A stretch of 60,739 nucleotides of DNA from an uncultured Spirochaetota bacterium (GTDB lineage Bacteria > Spirochaetota > Spirochaetia > Treponematales > UBA12059): NCBI GenBank assembly GCA_937873275.1, contig CALMRC010000103.1, positions 1 to 60,739 on the forward strand. Direction: 5' to 3'. Position 1 is the first letter of the stretch. Each line of letters begins with the position of its first letter. The translations under genes and the position numbers were made by a program. Below the pieces are notes generated by a model. It did not search any database. It saw only the letters and a program-made list of their open reading frames with translations, and was not told the origin of the DNA. Below are positions 1 to 8,674 of the stretch, piece after piece.

Positions 1-615
1 TCGCTCGATGGCCTCGAGCATGAGTGCCTCGCCGACTTCCGAGGCGTCGCCCTCGACCATCGTGATCCCGTCCTTGGTGCCCGCCACGACGATCTCGAGC
101 TGGCTGCGGTCGATCTGGTCGAAGGTCGGGTTGATCACGAACTTGCCGTCCACGTGGCAGACCCGGACCGCCGCGATGGGACCCGCGAAGGGGATGTCCG
201 AGATGTGGACCGCGGCGCTGGCGGCGTTGATGCCGATGATGTCCGGCGGGTTCACCTGGTCCGTGGAGATGCAGGTCGGGACGACCTGGATCTCACGGCC
301 GAAGGCCTTGTCGAAGAGCGGGCGCATGGGACGGTCGATGAGACGGGAGACCAGGATCTCCTTGTCCTTGGGCCGGGTCTCCCGCTTGATGAAGCCGCCG
401 GGAATCTTGCCGGCGGCGTAGTACTTCTCGTTGTATTCCACCGTGAGGGGAACGAAATCGAGGCCCTCGGTGGCGGAGGAGGCGCAGCAGGCGGTGGCGA
501 TGACCGCCGAGCCGCCAAATTTCGCGAAGACCGCGCCGTTGGCCTGCTTGGCCATGTGCCCGGTTTCCAGGATCAGTTTGTCGCCGTTCACATCGTACGC
601 GACGGAATGTTTCAT
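1..615 (-). CDS. pnp: Polyribonucleotide nucleotidyltransferase (PNPase), N-terminal part, 3' end cut by window
   Basis: Phosphorolytic 3'-5' exoribonuclease of mRNA decay. Only the first 205 codons are present; the rest lies before base 1. The translation begins [11 protein letters not shown] and continues with typical first RNase PH domain sequence, including [27 protein letters not shown] and the [14 protein letters not shown] stretch that marks bacterial PNPases. The ATG at 615 is chosen because GGAG lies about 12 bases before it; an in-frame ATG at 633 would use up that site. The gene follows rpsO, the usual rpsO-pnp order, with a hairpin between them. Assignment is secure; nothing can be said of the KH and S1 domains. 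Confidence 0.97.
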   Translation of the reverse strand, partial: MKHSVAYDVNGDKLILETGHMAKQANGAVFAKFGGSAVIATACCASSATEGLDFVPLTVEYNEKYYAAGKIPGGFIKRETRPKDKEILVSRLIDRPMRPLFDKAFGREIQVVPTCISTDQVNPPDIIGINAASAAVHISDIPFAGPIAAVRVCHVDGKFVINPTFDQIDRSQLEIVVAGTKDGITMVEGDASEVGEALMLEAIER

Positions 616-640
616 CGTAGGTTCTTTCTCCATTGTCCAA

Positions 641-674
641 AATAAAAGGGCCCGAACAACCATCCGTTCGGGCC
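641..674 (-). terminator. Intrinsic terminator / processing hairpin between rpsO and pnp
   Basis: A perfect 9-bp stem (649-657 with 666-674) with an 8-base loop. On the minus strand it is followed by a T-rich run (CTTTTATTTT). It sits just after rpsO and just before pnp. By form it is an intrinsic terminator. By position it matches the intercistronic hairpin that RNase III cuts in other rpsO-pnp operons. Partial read-through into pnp is likely, since no separate pnp promoter is obvious. Confidence 0.8.
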
Positions 675-689
675 TTCACGTCAGGTCCG

Positions 690-959
690 CTACTTGCGGA
701 TACCCAGTTTTTCGATGAGGGACCGATAACTCTGCAGGTTTTCGGCCTGAAGGTATTTCAGGAGTCTCCTGCGCTGTCCGACCAGCTGCAGCAGCCCCCG
801 GCGGGAATTGGTGTCCTTCTTGTTCGCCTTGAAGTGCTCCGTGAGGTACTTGATCCTCTCGGTGATGAGGGCGATCTGCACCTCCGTGGCTCCGGTGTTC
901 TTCTCGCCGGCGCCGTACTCGAGGACTATCCGGGCCTTGTCCTCTTTGGTCATTGCCAT
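690..959 (-). CDS. rpsO: 30S ribosomal protein S15
   Basis: Primary 16S rRNA-binding protein of the small-subunit platform. The 89-residue length is normal. The family core is clear: GATEVQIALITERIKYLTEH, then RRGLLQLVGQRRRLLKYL and a C-terminal YRSLIEKLGIRK. A good ribosome site (AAGGAG) precedes the ATG at 959. It lies 11 bases after ribF, so it is probably co-transcribed with the nusA-infB-truB-ribF genes, an order found in many bacteria. Possible autoregulation through its leader, as in E. coli, cannot be judged from the sequence. Confidence 0.98.
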   Translation of the reverse strand: MAMTKEDKARIVLEYGAGEKNTGATEVQIALITERIKYLTEHFKANKKDTNSRRGLLQLVGQRRRLLKYLQAENLQSYRSLIEKLGIRK

Positions 960-970
960 ACGTATACTCC

Positions 971-1771
971 TTACCTCTGCATCGCAATCCGTGTGTCGTT
1001 GAATCGAAGGAACCGGAGAGGGGTGCCCCCGGGGACCTCGATACGCGCGCTCTCACCGGAGAGCACGCTAGCGCCGGTTTCCAGCCAACCTTCCTCGGTC
1101 GACGCTTCCGCCGAGTATCGGCCGGGAGGCGGCAGGACCTGCCGAATCCCGTCGTACCGTACGGCGTTCCCTTCCTGCGAAGGAGACAGGCCTCGAAGAT
1201 CGATCACGTAGGGCCGGCCTAGCATGGCGAAGGCGTCCGGCATCCGTCCTTCCTGCACCGCCCGCCGGATCCGGCTGGAACTGACGGCTCGGCCGTGGTA
1301 CAGGACGGGGTCCACGATCTCGGTCTCCACGCCCATCGAAGCGGCGATGGATCGGACGCTCCCGGAATCCGTCGAGAGGCGGTGCCCGCAGCGGAAATCC
1401 GATCCGACGGCGAGGTACCGGGCTCCCCCCTGGATCGCGAGGGCGCTTAGAAACTCGGTCCCCGTCAGTTTACTGAAATTTCCGGAAAAGTCAATCAGGA
1501 CGCAGGTTCCTATTCCTGACTCCTCAAGGTTTTCCAGCTTCTGCGACAGGGTCAGGACCGCCCCGTGGAAGGTTTCCGGGTGCAAAAGTTCCTTGGGATT
1601 CTGCCGGAACGTGACGACCGTGGGTTCCAGGTTCCCGTCCCGGGATAGGATGCGGTCGATCAGGGCGCGGTGTCCGACGTGGACCCCGTCGAAGACGCCG
1701 ATCGTGACGGCCGCGGGGATCGCGGACTCCCCGGCACCGGAGATCCAGGTTTCCCAGTCCAGGACCCGCAT
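971..1771 (-). CDS. ribF: FAD synthetase RibF with degenerate riboflavin-kinase half
   Basis: The N-terminal ~185 residues form the adenylyltransferase (FMN to FAD) domain. It has the nucleotidyl-transferase signature GVFDGVHVGHRALI, the FRQNPKELL segment, GSDFRCGH, and the SSSRIRRAVQEG motif corresponding to the ISSTxIR motif of the family. The protein is 266 residues, against about 310 for bifunctional RibF. The C-terminal ~80 residues keep a GRPY start and a PPPGRYSAEA strand. However, the GFPTAN motif that binds Mg-ATP in riboflavin kinase is absent, and no kinase catalytic Glu segment is recognisable. FAD synthetase function is secure by family; kinase activity is doubtful. The gene abuts truB without a gap. 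Confidence 0.9.
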   Translation of the reverse strand: MRVLDWETWISGAGESAIPAAVTIGVFDGVHVGHRALIDRILSRDGNLEPTVVTFRQNPKELLHPETFHGAVLTLSQKLENLEESGIGTCVLIDFSGNFSKLTGTEFLSALAIQGGARYLAVGSDFRCGHRLSTDSGSVRSIAASMGVETEIVDPVLYHGRAVSSSRIRRAVQEGRMPDAFAMLGRPYVIDLRGLSPSQEGNAVRYDGIRQVLPPPGRYSAEASTEEGWLETGASVLSGESARIEVPGGTPLRFLRFNDTRIAMQR

Positions 1772-2662
1772 CTAGGAGCCTCCCAGCACGACCCGGTAGG
1801 AATACCGTCCGCCGCGGCTCTCGATGACTCCCAGGAAGGTTTCCTCGGAGGAAAACACGCCCAGGAAACCCTCTACGTCGGGGGCCTTCTCGAAGCGTCC
1901 CCGGGACAAAGGGCCGCCGCGGAGGAAGAACGGTTCCTGTCCCGGGGCGAGCCGGACCTGCGGGAGCCCCAGGGATTCGCAGAGCCCGGGGGCCAGGGTC
2001 CGCAGGGTGTCGGGCCCGGCAGATTCCGGAGGGACGCCCTCCCCGATCCGGAAAGGCCCCGAGGATTCCCGGACCAGGGTCTCCAGGTGGGCCCGGGAGC
2101 CGCAGGCCAGGGCGATGTCCCGGGCCAGGGATCGGATGTACGTGCCCTTGGAGCACCGCACCCTCAGCACGGCCAGACCGTCCTCGTAGGTCTCGAGCGC
2201 GAGATCTCGGATGGTGACCGGCCGGGGTTCCGGCTTTACGTCCTCCCCCGCCAAGGCCCGTTCGTAGGCCCGCTTCCCGTCGATGTGCACCGCGGAGAAG
2301 GCGGGCGGGGCCTGCAAGATATCCCCCCGGAACGAGGGAAGGGCCGCCTCCAAGGCGGAACGCTCCGGCAGGGGCCCCCGTGCCACGACCTGACCCTCCG
2401 GGTCCAGGGTGTCGGTCTCCGACCCGAAGCGGACCCCGGCGACGTAGACCTTCTCGGAGGCTGTGAAGTATTCGGAAAGCCGGGCGTATCGCCCCACCAG
2501 GGCCACCAGGACTCCCCGGGCGAACCGGTCCAGGGTGCCCGTGTGGCCGACCCGTCCGGTATCGAAGGCGCGCTTGACCGCCCCCAGGGCTTCGAAGGAC
2601 GTCACTCCGGGGGGCTTGTCCAGTACCAGGAAACCGTTCCAGACCGGGGATCGGCTCCTCAC
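1772..2662 (-). CDS. truB: tRNA pseudouridine(55) synthase TruB
   Basis: Makes pseudouridine 55 in the T-arm of elongator tRNAs. The 296-residue protein starts with the family block NGFLVLDKPPGVTSFEAL. The catalytic aspartate is D45 in GHTGTLDRFARGVL, where most TruB proteins have Pro-Leu after the Asp. Also visible are SAVHIDGKRAYERA and CSKGTYIRSLARDI, both normal. A short PUA-like C-terminal part follows. The ATG overlaps the rbfA stop by 4 bases (ATGA), so translation is likely coupled. It lies in the standard nusA-infB-rbfA-truB order. Confidence 0.96.
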   Translation of the reverse strand: MRSRSPVWNGFLVLDKPPGVTSFEALGAVKRAFDTGRVGHTGTLDRFARGVLVALVGRYARLSEYFTASEKVYVAGVRFGSETDTLDPEGQVVARGPLPERSALEAALPSFRGDILQAPPAFSAVHIDGKRAYERALAGEDVKPEPRPVTIRDLALETYEDGLAVLRVRCSKGTYIRSLARDIALACGSRAHLETLVRESSGPFRIGEGVPPESAGPDTLRTLAPGLCESLGLPQVRLAPGQEPFFLRGGPLSRGRFEKAPDVEGFLGVFSSEETFLGVIESRGGRYSYRVVLGGS

Positions 2663-3006
2663 GAAAAGAGGTCCTTGATCTTCTCGCCCATCTCGAAGCC
2701 CTTCCGGATGCCCTCGTCGGCCAGGAACTTCAGCTTGGGCGTCAACCGTAGCCGGATCTTCCGGCCCACCGCGGCCTGGATGAACCCGGCGGCGCTGTTC
2801 AGGCCCTCGACTCCGCGGACCAGGGCCTCCCCGTCCTCGAAGGTCGAGACGTGGACCCGGGCCGCGCTGGCGTCCCGGGATACTTCCACCCGGGTGATCG
2901 AGAGGAAGGCGTTGATGCGGGGATCCTTGATCTCCCCGGAGAGGATGAGGGAGGCGATCTCCGATCGGAGCTCCTCCTCCACCCTCTTCCTACGAATATC
3001 GTCCAT
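2659..3006 (-). CDS. rbfA: Ribosome-binding factor A
   Basis: Single KH-like domain protein that binds the immature 30S subunit and helps mature the 5' end of 16S rRNA. It has 115 residues, a normal length. The start MDDIRRKRVEEELRSEIASL is typical of RbfA, as are DPRINAFLSITRVEVSRD and the C-terminal LTPKLKFLADEGIRKGFEM stretch. It starts 4 bases after infB and overlaps truB by 4 bases, so it is part of one operon. Confidence 0.95.
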   Translation of the reverse strand: MDDIRRKRVEEELRSEIASLILSGEIKDPRINAFLSITRVEVSRDASAARVHVSTFEDGEALVRGVEGLNSAAGFIQAAVGRKIRLRLTPKLKFLADEGIRKGFEMGEKIKDLFS

Positions 3007-3010
3007 ACCG

Positions 3011-5827
3011 TCAGCTCAGCTTGCGCGTGACCTGGACCTGCTCGAAGATCTCCAGGATGTCCCCCACCTTGATGTCGGTGCATTTCTCGATGCCGATACC
3101 GCACTCGAACCCGGCGGCCACTTCCTTGGCGTCGTCCTTGAAGCGCTTGAGGGAGGAAAGTTTCCCGCTGAACACCTCGATGCCCTCCCGGATGACGCGT
3201 ACCCCGGCGTTCCGCTTGACCGTTCCCTCGGTGACCATGCAGCCCGCCACGACGCCGATCTTCGGGACGTGGAAGGTTTCCCGGACCTCCGCCTGGGCGA
3301 TGTCCTGCTCCTTGTACTCCGGAGCCAGCATGCCCTCCATGGCCTTCTCGATCTCCTCGACGGCCTTGTAGATGACGTTGTATTTCCGGATGTCCACCTT
3401 CTCCTGATCCGCCAGGAGCTTGGCCTTGGGGGTCGGCCGGACGTTGAAACCGATGATCAGGGCGTTGGAGGCGCTGGCCAGCATGATGTCGCTCTCGTGG
3501 ATGGCCCCCGCGCTGGCGTGGATGACGTTCAGGCGGACTTCCTTGGTCGAGAGCTTCTCCAGGGAGGACTTCAGGGCCTCCACGGATCCGTGGACGTCGC
3601 CTTTGATGACGACTTTGAGCTCCTGGACCGTGCCCTCGTGGATGGTGTCGTACAGGTTGTCCAGGGTGACCTTCTTGACCGTCTTGGCTTCCTCGTACCG
3701 CTTGAGCTCCTGGCGCTTGTCGGAGATCTGGCGGGCGAACTTCTCGTCCTCCACCGCCTCGAAGGGGTCTCCCGCGTTGGGCATGCCCTCGAACCCGATG
3801 ACTTCCACCGGGAAGGAGGGGGGAGCCTCATCCACCTTCTCCCCGTGGTCGTCGTACAGGGCCCGGACCTTTCCGGGATAGATGCCCGCCACGAAGGAGT
3901 CCCCCACGCGCAGGGTTCCGCGCTCGATGATGACCGTCGAGACGATGCCCCGGCCATGGTCGATCTTGGATTCCAGGACCTTCCCCTCGGCGCGGCAATC
4001 GTAGTTGGCGGTCAGTTCGAGAACCTCCGCCTGAAGGAGGATGGCGTCCAGGAGTTCCGATATGCCCTGTTTCTTGAGGGCGCTGATCTGGCAGAACATG
4101 GTGGTCCCGCCCCAGTCCTCGGCCACCAGTCCCTTCTCGGAGAGCTGGGTCTTGACCCGGTCGGGATTGGCGTCGGGCAGGTCGATCTTGTTCACCGCCA
4201 CGATGATGGGCACCCCGGCGGCCTTCGCGTGATCCAGGGCCTCCAGGGTCTGGGGCATGACGCCCTCGGTGGCCGCGACGACCAGGACCACGATGTCCGT
4301 GACCTGGGAACCTCGGGCCCGCATCATCGTGAAGGCCTCGTGGCCCGGGGTGTCCAGGAAGGTGATCTTTCCCTTGCCCGTGTCTACCTGGTAGGCTCCG
4401 ATGTGCTGGGTGATCCCGCCAAATTCCCCGGCCACCACGTCGGTCTTGCGGATGGCGTCCAGGAGCTTCGTCTTGCCGTGGTCGACGTGGCCCATGACCG
4501 TCACGATCGGCGGCCGGTGGGCCAAGTCCTCGGGCTTGTCCTTCTGCTTCTCGATGACCGTCTCGTCGTACAGGGACACGACCCGCACCTCGCAGCCGTA
4601 CTCGCCGGCGAGGATGGTGGCGGTGTCGGAATCGATCTGCTGGTTGATGGTGGCCATGAACCCCAGCTTCATGAGCTTTCCGATCAGTTCGCTGGGCTTC
4701 AGGTTCATCTTCCGGGCGAGCTCCGACACGGAGATGGTCTCGAGGATGTCGATCTTGGTCGGGATGGGATTCGCGATGGCTCCCTGCTTCTTCTTGGAGA
4801 GGTTGAGCTTCTGCGAAAATTCCTCTTCCCGATCCTTCTTGTTGTAGGTCGGCTTCTTGGACTTGATAAAGCGCTTGGGACCCTGGGGCCTCTTGTCCAG
4901 TCCCGGCGCCGGTCCCGAAGCGGGGCCTCGTCCGGGTCCGCCGGGACCCCGTCCTGGGCCGCCCTGGTATCCGCCGGGGCGTCCCTGGTAGCCGCCGGGC
5001 CGTCCCTGGTAGCCGCCGGTACCCTGTCCGGGGCCGCCCTGGTATCCGCCGGGGCGTCCCTGGTATCCGCCGGGCCGTCCCTGGTAGCCGCCGGTACCCT
5101 GTCCGGGGCCGCCTTGGTATCCGCCGGGCCTACCCTGGTATCCGCCGGAACCCTGACCGGGACCGCCCTGGTAACCCCCGGGCCGTCCCTGGTAGCCGCC
5201 GGAACCGCCCTGGTAGCCGCCGGAACCGCCGGAGCCGCCCTGATAGCCGCCCGGGCGTCCCTGGTAGCCGCCGGAGCCGCCCTGATAGCCGCCCGGGCGT
5301 CCCTGGTAGCCGCCGGAGCCGCCCTGATAGCCGCCGGAACCCTGTCCGGGACCGCCTTGGTAACCTCCGGGCCTGCCTTGGTAACCGCCCGGTCGTCCCT
5401 GGTAGCCGCCGGAGCCGGTGCCGCCCTGGTATCCGCCGGGCCGGCCGGCGGGAGGTGTGTAGGGTCTCGGGGCGCCGTCTTCCCGGCGCTCCGGAGCGGC
5501 GGGACGCGGACGGGAATCCGCCGCGGCCGCGGGGGCCGTGGAGGGAGCGGGCGCGGGCTTTTCCGCCGGCTTGGCCGGGACGGTACCCGTCGCGGGCCGT
5601 TCCGCCGGGGCCTCGGCCGCGGGCCGGTGATCCGGCACGGCCGCCTTGGGCTCCTCCTCGTGGCGGGCCACGACCCGCACCTGGGGCTTCTTGACGACCA
5701 CCTTCTTTTTGACGACGACCTTACGTTTCTCTCCGGAAACCGTCTCCGGCTGCTCCTCCGCGGGACGCGGTTTGGGCTGCTTTATGAGGGTCGCCTTCGA
5801 TTTCGGGTTCTCGTTGGTATCGGACAT
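3011..5827 (-). CDS. infB: Translation initiation factor IF-2 with long Gly-Tyr-Gln-rich N-terminal region
   Basis: GTPase that brings initiator tRNA to the 30S subunit. Order along its 938 residues: a basic and Ala/Pro-rich N-terminus (1-130); a repeat region 131-300 with about 20 GYQG units; a short IF-2 N-terminal helical domain (around 355-405, [17 protein letters not shown]); the G domain with [24 protein letters not shown] and NKIDLP; then domains II-IV. The repeat region is unusually regular (see separate entry). A small IF2_N domain directly before the G domain is normal. The gene lies 9 bases after nusA and 4 before rbfA. Confidence 0.97.
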   Translation of the reverse strand: MSDTNENPKSKATLIKQPKPRPAEEQPETVSGEKRKVVVKKKVVVKKPQVRVVARHEEEPKAAVPDHRPAAEAPAERPATGTVPAKPAEKPAPAPSTAPAAAADSRPRPAAPERREDGAPRPYTPPAGRPGGYQGGTGSGGYQGRPGGYQGRPGGYQGGPGQGSGGYQGGSGGYQGRPGGYQGGSGGYQGRPGGYQGGSGGSGGYQGGSGGYQGRPGGYQGGPGQGSGGYQGRPGGYQGGPGQGTGGYQGRPGGYQGRPGGYQGGPGQGTGGYQGRPGGYQGRPGGYQGGPGRGPGGPGRGPASGPAPGLDKRPQGPKRFIKSKKPTYNKKDREEEFSQKLNLSKKKQGAIANPIPTKIDILETISVSELARKMNLKPSELIGKLMKLGFMATINQQIDSDTATILAGEYGCEVRVVSLYDETVIEKQKDKPEDLAHRPPIVTVMGHVDHGKTKLLDAIRKTDVVAGEFGGITQHIGAYQVDTGKGKITFLDTPGHEAFTMMRARGSQVTDIVVLVVAATEGVMPQTLEALDHAKAAGVPIIVAVNKIDLPDANPDRVKTQLSEKGLVAEDWGGTTMFCQISALKKQGISELLDAILLQAEVLELTANYDCRAEGKVLESKIDHGRGIVSTVIIERGTLRVGDSFVAGIYPGKVRALYDDHGEKVDEAPPSFPVEVIGFEGMPNAGDPFEAVEDEKFARQISDKRQELKRYEEAKTVKKVTLDNLYDTIHEGTVQELKVVIKGDVHGSVEALKSSLEKLSTKEVRLNVIHASAGAIHESDIMLASASNALIIGFNVRPTPKAKLLADQEKVDIRKYNVIYKAVEEIEKAMEGMLAPEYKEQDIAQAEVRETFHVPKIGVVAGCMVTEGTVKRNAGVRVIREGIEVFSGKLSSLKRFKDDAKEVAAGFECGIGIEKCTDIKVGDILEIFEQVQVTRKLS
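4928..5437 (-). repeat. In-frame DNA repeat coding for about 20 GYQG units in IF-2
   Basis: Codons 131-300 of infB form a degenerate tandem array. The repeating unit is a 7-residue G-G-Y-Q-G-R-P or G-G-Y-Q-G-G-S/P, sometimes with a GQGS/T spacer. I count about 20 Tyr-Gln-Gly units. At DNA level the plus strand repeats the core CCCTGGTAGCCGCCGG with third-base changes. Synonymous variation shows that selection acts on the peptide, or that the array is old. Array length may vary between strains through slippage or recombination. Confidence 0.9.
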
Positions 5828-5836
5828 AGTCTCCCT

Positions 5837-7291
5837 TTACGATTCCTGGTCGTCTTCGTACTCGAAGCTGAGTTCGACGCCGCAGCTCGGGCAGTGCGTC
5901 ATCTCCGGCGTCACTCGGGCGCCGCAATCCGGACATTCATAGGCTTCCTCTTCCTCCACGGTTCCTTCCGCGGGAAGTTCCCCCTCCGGCTCCTCCTCCT
6001 CCTCGACCACTTCGACGTTCTCGTCGATGATCCGGCGGATGGACTCGAGGTCCTCGGCGGAGATGCCCTCCAGGGCCGCCTGCTGCTCCTCGGAGAGGGA
6101 AATGAACTCCTCGATGAGGTCGATCCCCCGTTCCTTGAGGGCGGCGACGGCCGCCTCGGGGACGCCCGGGAGCTCGGATAGCCGGGTGATCTCCTCTTCC
6201 TCCTCCGTGAAGAGTTCGGAGACCGCGCGCTTGAGGTCCACGGAGCGGTCCATCTGGTAGAACTGCTCCTCGGTCTTGACGTCGATGTTCCAGTCGCACA
6301 GGCGGTTGGCGAGGCGGACGTTGAGCCCCTGCTTGCCGATGGCCACGGAGAGCTGGTTGTCCGGCACGACCGCCAGGGCCATGCGCTTCGGCTCGTCCAG
6401 GACGAAGACTTCCTTCACGTCCGCCGGGGACAGGGCGTTCTTGATGAACCGCTTGGGGTCGATGTCGTACTTGAGGACGTCGATCTTCTCGCCCTCGAGT
6501 TCCCGGATGATGGACTGGATCCGGATGCCCTTGAGCCCCACGCAGGCGCCGACGGGGTCGACATCCTCCCGCTTGGAGAAGACCGCTATCTTGGTTCGGT
6601 ACCCGGGTTCCCGGACGATCTTGAAGACTTCCACGATGTTGTCGTAGATCTCCGGAACCTCGAGCTCCAGGATCTTGCGGACGAACTCGGCGTGGGTGCG
6701 GGACAGGACGATCTGGGGACCGGTCTTGGTCTTGTTCACCTCGACGATGTAAGCCTTGATCCGGTCGTTGGGATGGTAGGTCTCCCGGGGGGACTGGTAC
6801 TTCTTGGGAAGGACCCCTTCCACCCGGCCCAGGTCCACGTAGATGTTGCCGTTGCGGTCCCGCTGGTAGTACCCGATGATGATCTCCCCTACCTTGGATT
6901 TGTACTCCGCGTAGAGGGTATCCCGGGAGATCTCCCGGAGGTTCTGACGGGTGGTCTGCTTGGCCAGCATGACGGATTGGAGGTCGAATTCCCGGGGATC
7001 CACGGGCAGCTCGAGGATGTCCCCGACCTCGGCCTCCTCGCTGTAGGCCCGGGCCTCGTCGAGGGTGATCTCCAGGACCGGATCGTCGAGGTCCTCGACG
7101 ATGGTCTTCTTGGCGAAGATATCCACTCCCTCGTAGTTCTCCCGGAACCGGACGACGGCGTTCTCCGATGTCCCGTAGCGTTTCTTGTACGCCGCGAGGA
7201 GGGAGTCCTCGATCGTCTTAATCACGAGATCCTCGGAGATTCCCTTCTCGTAGATTAGCTGGCGTATCGCCTCGGCCATTTCTGAAGACAT
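5837..7291 (-). CDS. nusA: Transcription termination/antitermination factor NusA with C-terminal zinc ribbon
   Basis: RNA polymerase-associated factor that prolongs pausing and modulates termination. The 484 residues show the N-terminal domain (EMAEAIRQLIYEKGISED), an S1 domain, then two KH domains (DPVGACVGLKGIRIQSI and QLSVAIGKQGLNVRLA). A helical segment with one helix-hairpin-helix-like repeat follows (LSELPGVPEAAVAALKERGI). After an acidic stretch comes a zinc-ribbon-like tail, about residues 447-470, with two Cys pairs (CPDCG and CPSCG). Such a tail is not part of the usual NusA domain set. It lies 5 bases after rimP, in the classic rimP-nusA-infB order. Confidence 0.96.
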   Translation of the reverse strand: MSSEMAEAIRQLIYEKGISEDLVIKTIEDSLLAAYKKRYGTSENAVVRFRENYEGVDIFAKKTIVEDLDDPVLEITLDEARAYSEEAEVGDILELPVDPREFDLQSVMLAKQTTRQNLREISRDTLYAEYKSKVGEIIIGYYQRDRNGNIYVDLGRVEGVLPKKYQSPRETYHPNDRIKAYIVEVNKTKTGPQIVLSRTHAEFVRKILELEVPEIYDNIVEVFKIVREPGYRTKIAVFSKREDVDPVGACVGLKGIRIQSIIRELEGEKIDVLKYDIDPKRFIKNALSPADVKEVFVLDEPKRMALAVVPDNQLSVAIGKQGLNVRLANRLCDWNIDVKTEEQFYQMDRSVDLKRAVSELFTEEEEEITRLSELPGVPEAAVAALKERGIDLIEEFISLSEEQQAALEGISAEDLESIRRIIDENVEVVEEEEEPEGELPAEGTVEEEEAYECPDCGARVTPEMTHCPSCGVELSFEYEDDQES

Positions 7292-7296
7292 GGCGG

Positions 7297-7746
7297 TTAA
7301 GCTCCCTCCTGTGCGTAATCAAGCCGTGCTTTCGCGATGGACGCGTACTCGACGGTCCGTTCGCCCGAGGTCCCCCGAAGGGTCACCGTGGAGGGACCCG
7401 CCTGCACGATGCGGCCGGTAAGCCATTCGCCCCCCTCCTTGAGGAGGATCCGCACGCCCCGGCCCGCGAATATCGTATACTCCCGATCGGAACGGATCCA
7501 TCGATCCACCCCGGGGGAGGCGACTTCCAGGTGGAAGTCCTGTTCGGAAAGGAGGACCTGGAGCCTCGGCTGGATGAGCCGATGCGCCCGGGAGCACTCG
7601 TCGATCCCGGTTCCGGCGGGAGAATAGATCACCGCGCGGACCTGCACGGATCCGCGGTGCCGGCTCACGTTCAGCTCCACCAAAGAGAGCCCGGCGCCCG
7701 CGAGGAGTTCCTCCAAATCCTTCCTGTATATGTCGGTTTCCACCAT
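7297..7746 (-). CDS. rimP: Ribosome maturation factor RimP
   Basis: Binds free 30S subunits and is needed for their maturation. The ATG at 7746 gives a 149-residue protein starting MVETDIYRKDLEELL. The longer open frame upstream runs back through the promoter and a terminator hairpin and is rejected. The family motif DFHLEVASPGVDRWI is present (normally LEVSSPGxDRPL), together with an SM-like C-terminal half. GTAGGT stands next to the start codon as a weak ribosome site, directly behind the terminator T-run. First gene of the nusA-infB operon. Confidence 0.93.
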   Translation of the reverse strand: MVETDIYRKDLEELLAGAGLSLVELNVSRHRGSVQVRAVIYSPAGTGIDECSRAHRLIQPRLQVLLSEQDFHLEVASPGVDRWIRSDREYTIFAGRGVRILLKEGGEWLTGRIVQAGPSTVTLRGTSGERTVEYASIAKARLDYAQEGA

Positions 7747-7752
7747 ACCTAC

Positions 7753-7793
7753 AAAAAAAGAGTCGTGGGAACGACTCTTCTTATCCCTAAGAA
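7753..7793 (-). terminator. Leader hairpins and intrinsic terminator (attenuator candidate) before rimP
   Basis: On the minus strand the leader carries two hairpins in tandem. The first is a 6-bp stem (7788-7793 with 7778-7783) with a GGGA loop. The second is a 9-bp stem (7771-7779 with 7758-7766) with a TCCC loop, followed by a run of seven Ts that ends 7 bases before the rimP ATG. The second has the full form of an intrinsic terminator. The stems share two bases, so they compete at the junction, and the two loops are complementary. It lies between the rimP promoter and its start codon, so transcripts must pass it to express rimP-nusA-infB. Confidence 0.8.
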
Positions 7794-7814
7794 TAAGCTC
7801 TCTACGAAAGGTAT

Positions 7815-7842
7815 AGTATAGGAACGTCCTCCCCTTCGTCAA
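7815..7842 (-). promoter_or_regulatory. Sigma-70-type promoter of the rimP-nusA-infB operon
   Basis: On the minus strand TTGACG (7842-7837) and TATACT (7820-7815) are separated by 16 bases. Transcription would start near 7808, giving a leader of about 60 bases before rimP. This is one of the closest matches to consensus in the window. It points straight into the leader hairpins. Confidence 0.8.
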
Positions 7843-7929
7843 GCCGCGCCCGGGCAGGCGCCCCCCGGCCCGGCATTCCGGTATCCGGGACCCGACGGGG
7901 TCGCAAGGATCCCGCCGCGATCCGGGGAC

Positions 7930-8634
7930 TCAATCGGCCGCCAGGACGACCGCGTCCACCCTCCGCGCCCCGCCGGTCCGGAGGATCCGGGCGCACTCGG
8001 ACAGGGTAGCCCCGGTGGTGAGGACGTCGTCCAACAGGACGACCCTCTCCGGGACCCGGGAGCCCGGACGCGGTCGTATCCTGCCGGAAAGATTCGACAT
8101 CCGGGCCGAATAGTCCAGGGTCTTCTGGGAAGCCCCCTCCCCCCGCTCCAGACAGCGGACCGCCGCGGTCCCCCTCCGTTCCAGGATACGGACGATGTCC
8201 TCCACCTGGTCCCATCCCGCCTTCCGGAACTTGCTCCGCCGGAACGGGACGGGAACGACGGGGATCCCCGGATGGAGATCGTCCAGGACGTCCTTCACCC
8301 GGCCCGCGAAGAACGCCGCGAGACGCCGGTTGCCCCCGATCTTGTAGGAGATCAGGAGATCCTGGATGGAACCGGCATATTCCCAAAGGGGATATGCTGA
8401 ATCGAAGCTGAACATCCGGTCCCGGCACCGCATGCACGCGCCCAGCTCCGAGATGAGGGGTTTCCCGCAAACCGGGCACCGTTCCCCTCGAATCCGGGGC
8501 AGACCGGCCTCGCAGCGGCCGCAGAGGGGGTACCGACGGTCGGCCTCCTCCAGGAGACCCCGGCCGCACAGGACGCAGGCCCGGGGGAGGAGGATCTCAA
8601 AAAGGCGGGCCATCCGGGAAGGGAGCTTTTCCAT
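7930..8634 (-). CDS. comF: ComF-type phosphoribosyltransferase-fold protein
   Basis: Member of the ComFC/GntX family, related to phosphoribosyltransferases and linked to DNA uptake in competent bacteria. The 234-residue protein begins with a four-Cys zinc module (CVLCG, CGRC) and a second one (CPVCG, CMRC). Near residue 198 it has the PRPP-loop signature VVLLDDVLTTGATLSE. It lies 40 bases after mutS and is probably co-transcribed with it. Without other competence genes in view its role here is open; the family call is firm. The stretch 7843-7929 after it holds only GC-rich short palindromes and the upstream edge of the rimP promoter. Confidence 0.88.
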   Translation of the reverse strand: MEKLPSRMARLFEILLPRACVLCGRGLLEEADRRYPLCGRCEAGLPRIRGERCPVCGKPLISELGACMRCRDRMFSFDSAYPLWEYAGSIQDLLISYKIGGNRRLAAFFAGRVKDVLDDLHPGIPVVPVPFRRSKFRKAGWDQVEDIVRILERRGTAAVRCLERGEGASQKTLDYSARMSNLSGRIRPRPGSRVPERVVLLDDVLTTGATLSECARILRTGGARRVDAVVLAAD

Positions 8635-8674
8635 GACCCTACACCGCCCCCGCGGAGTCCCCGCGCTTGCCCGG

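Noticed and set aside
4928-5437. CRISPR-like or minisatellite array
   Set aside because: The repeats are in frame, without unique spacers, and code for the GYQG region of IF-2.
1670-6181. A 1503-codon open frame on the plus strand opposite ribF-truB-rbfA-infB-nusA
   Set aside because: Mirror frame of genuine genes in GC-rich DNA. Its low-complexity Ala/Val/Ser-rich part (SLVAAGT units) is the antisense of the GYQG array; no ribosome site or family resemblance.
7747-7842. Longer RimP start at 7842
   Set aside because: The extension would cover the promoter -10 and the terminator hairpin; the ATG at 7746 fits the family.
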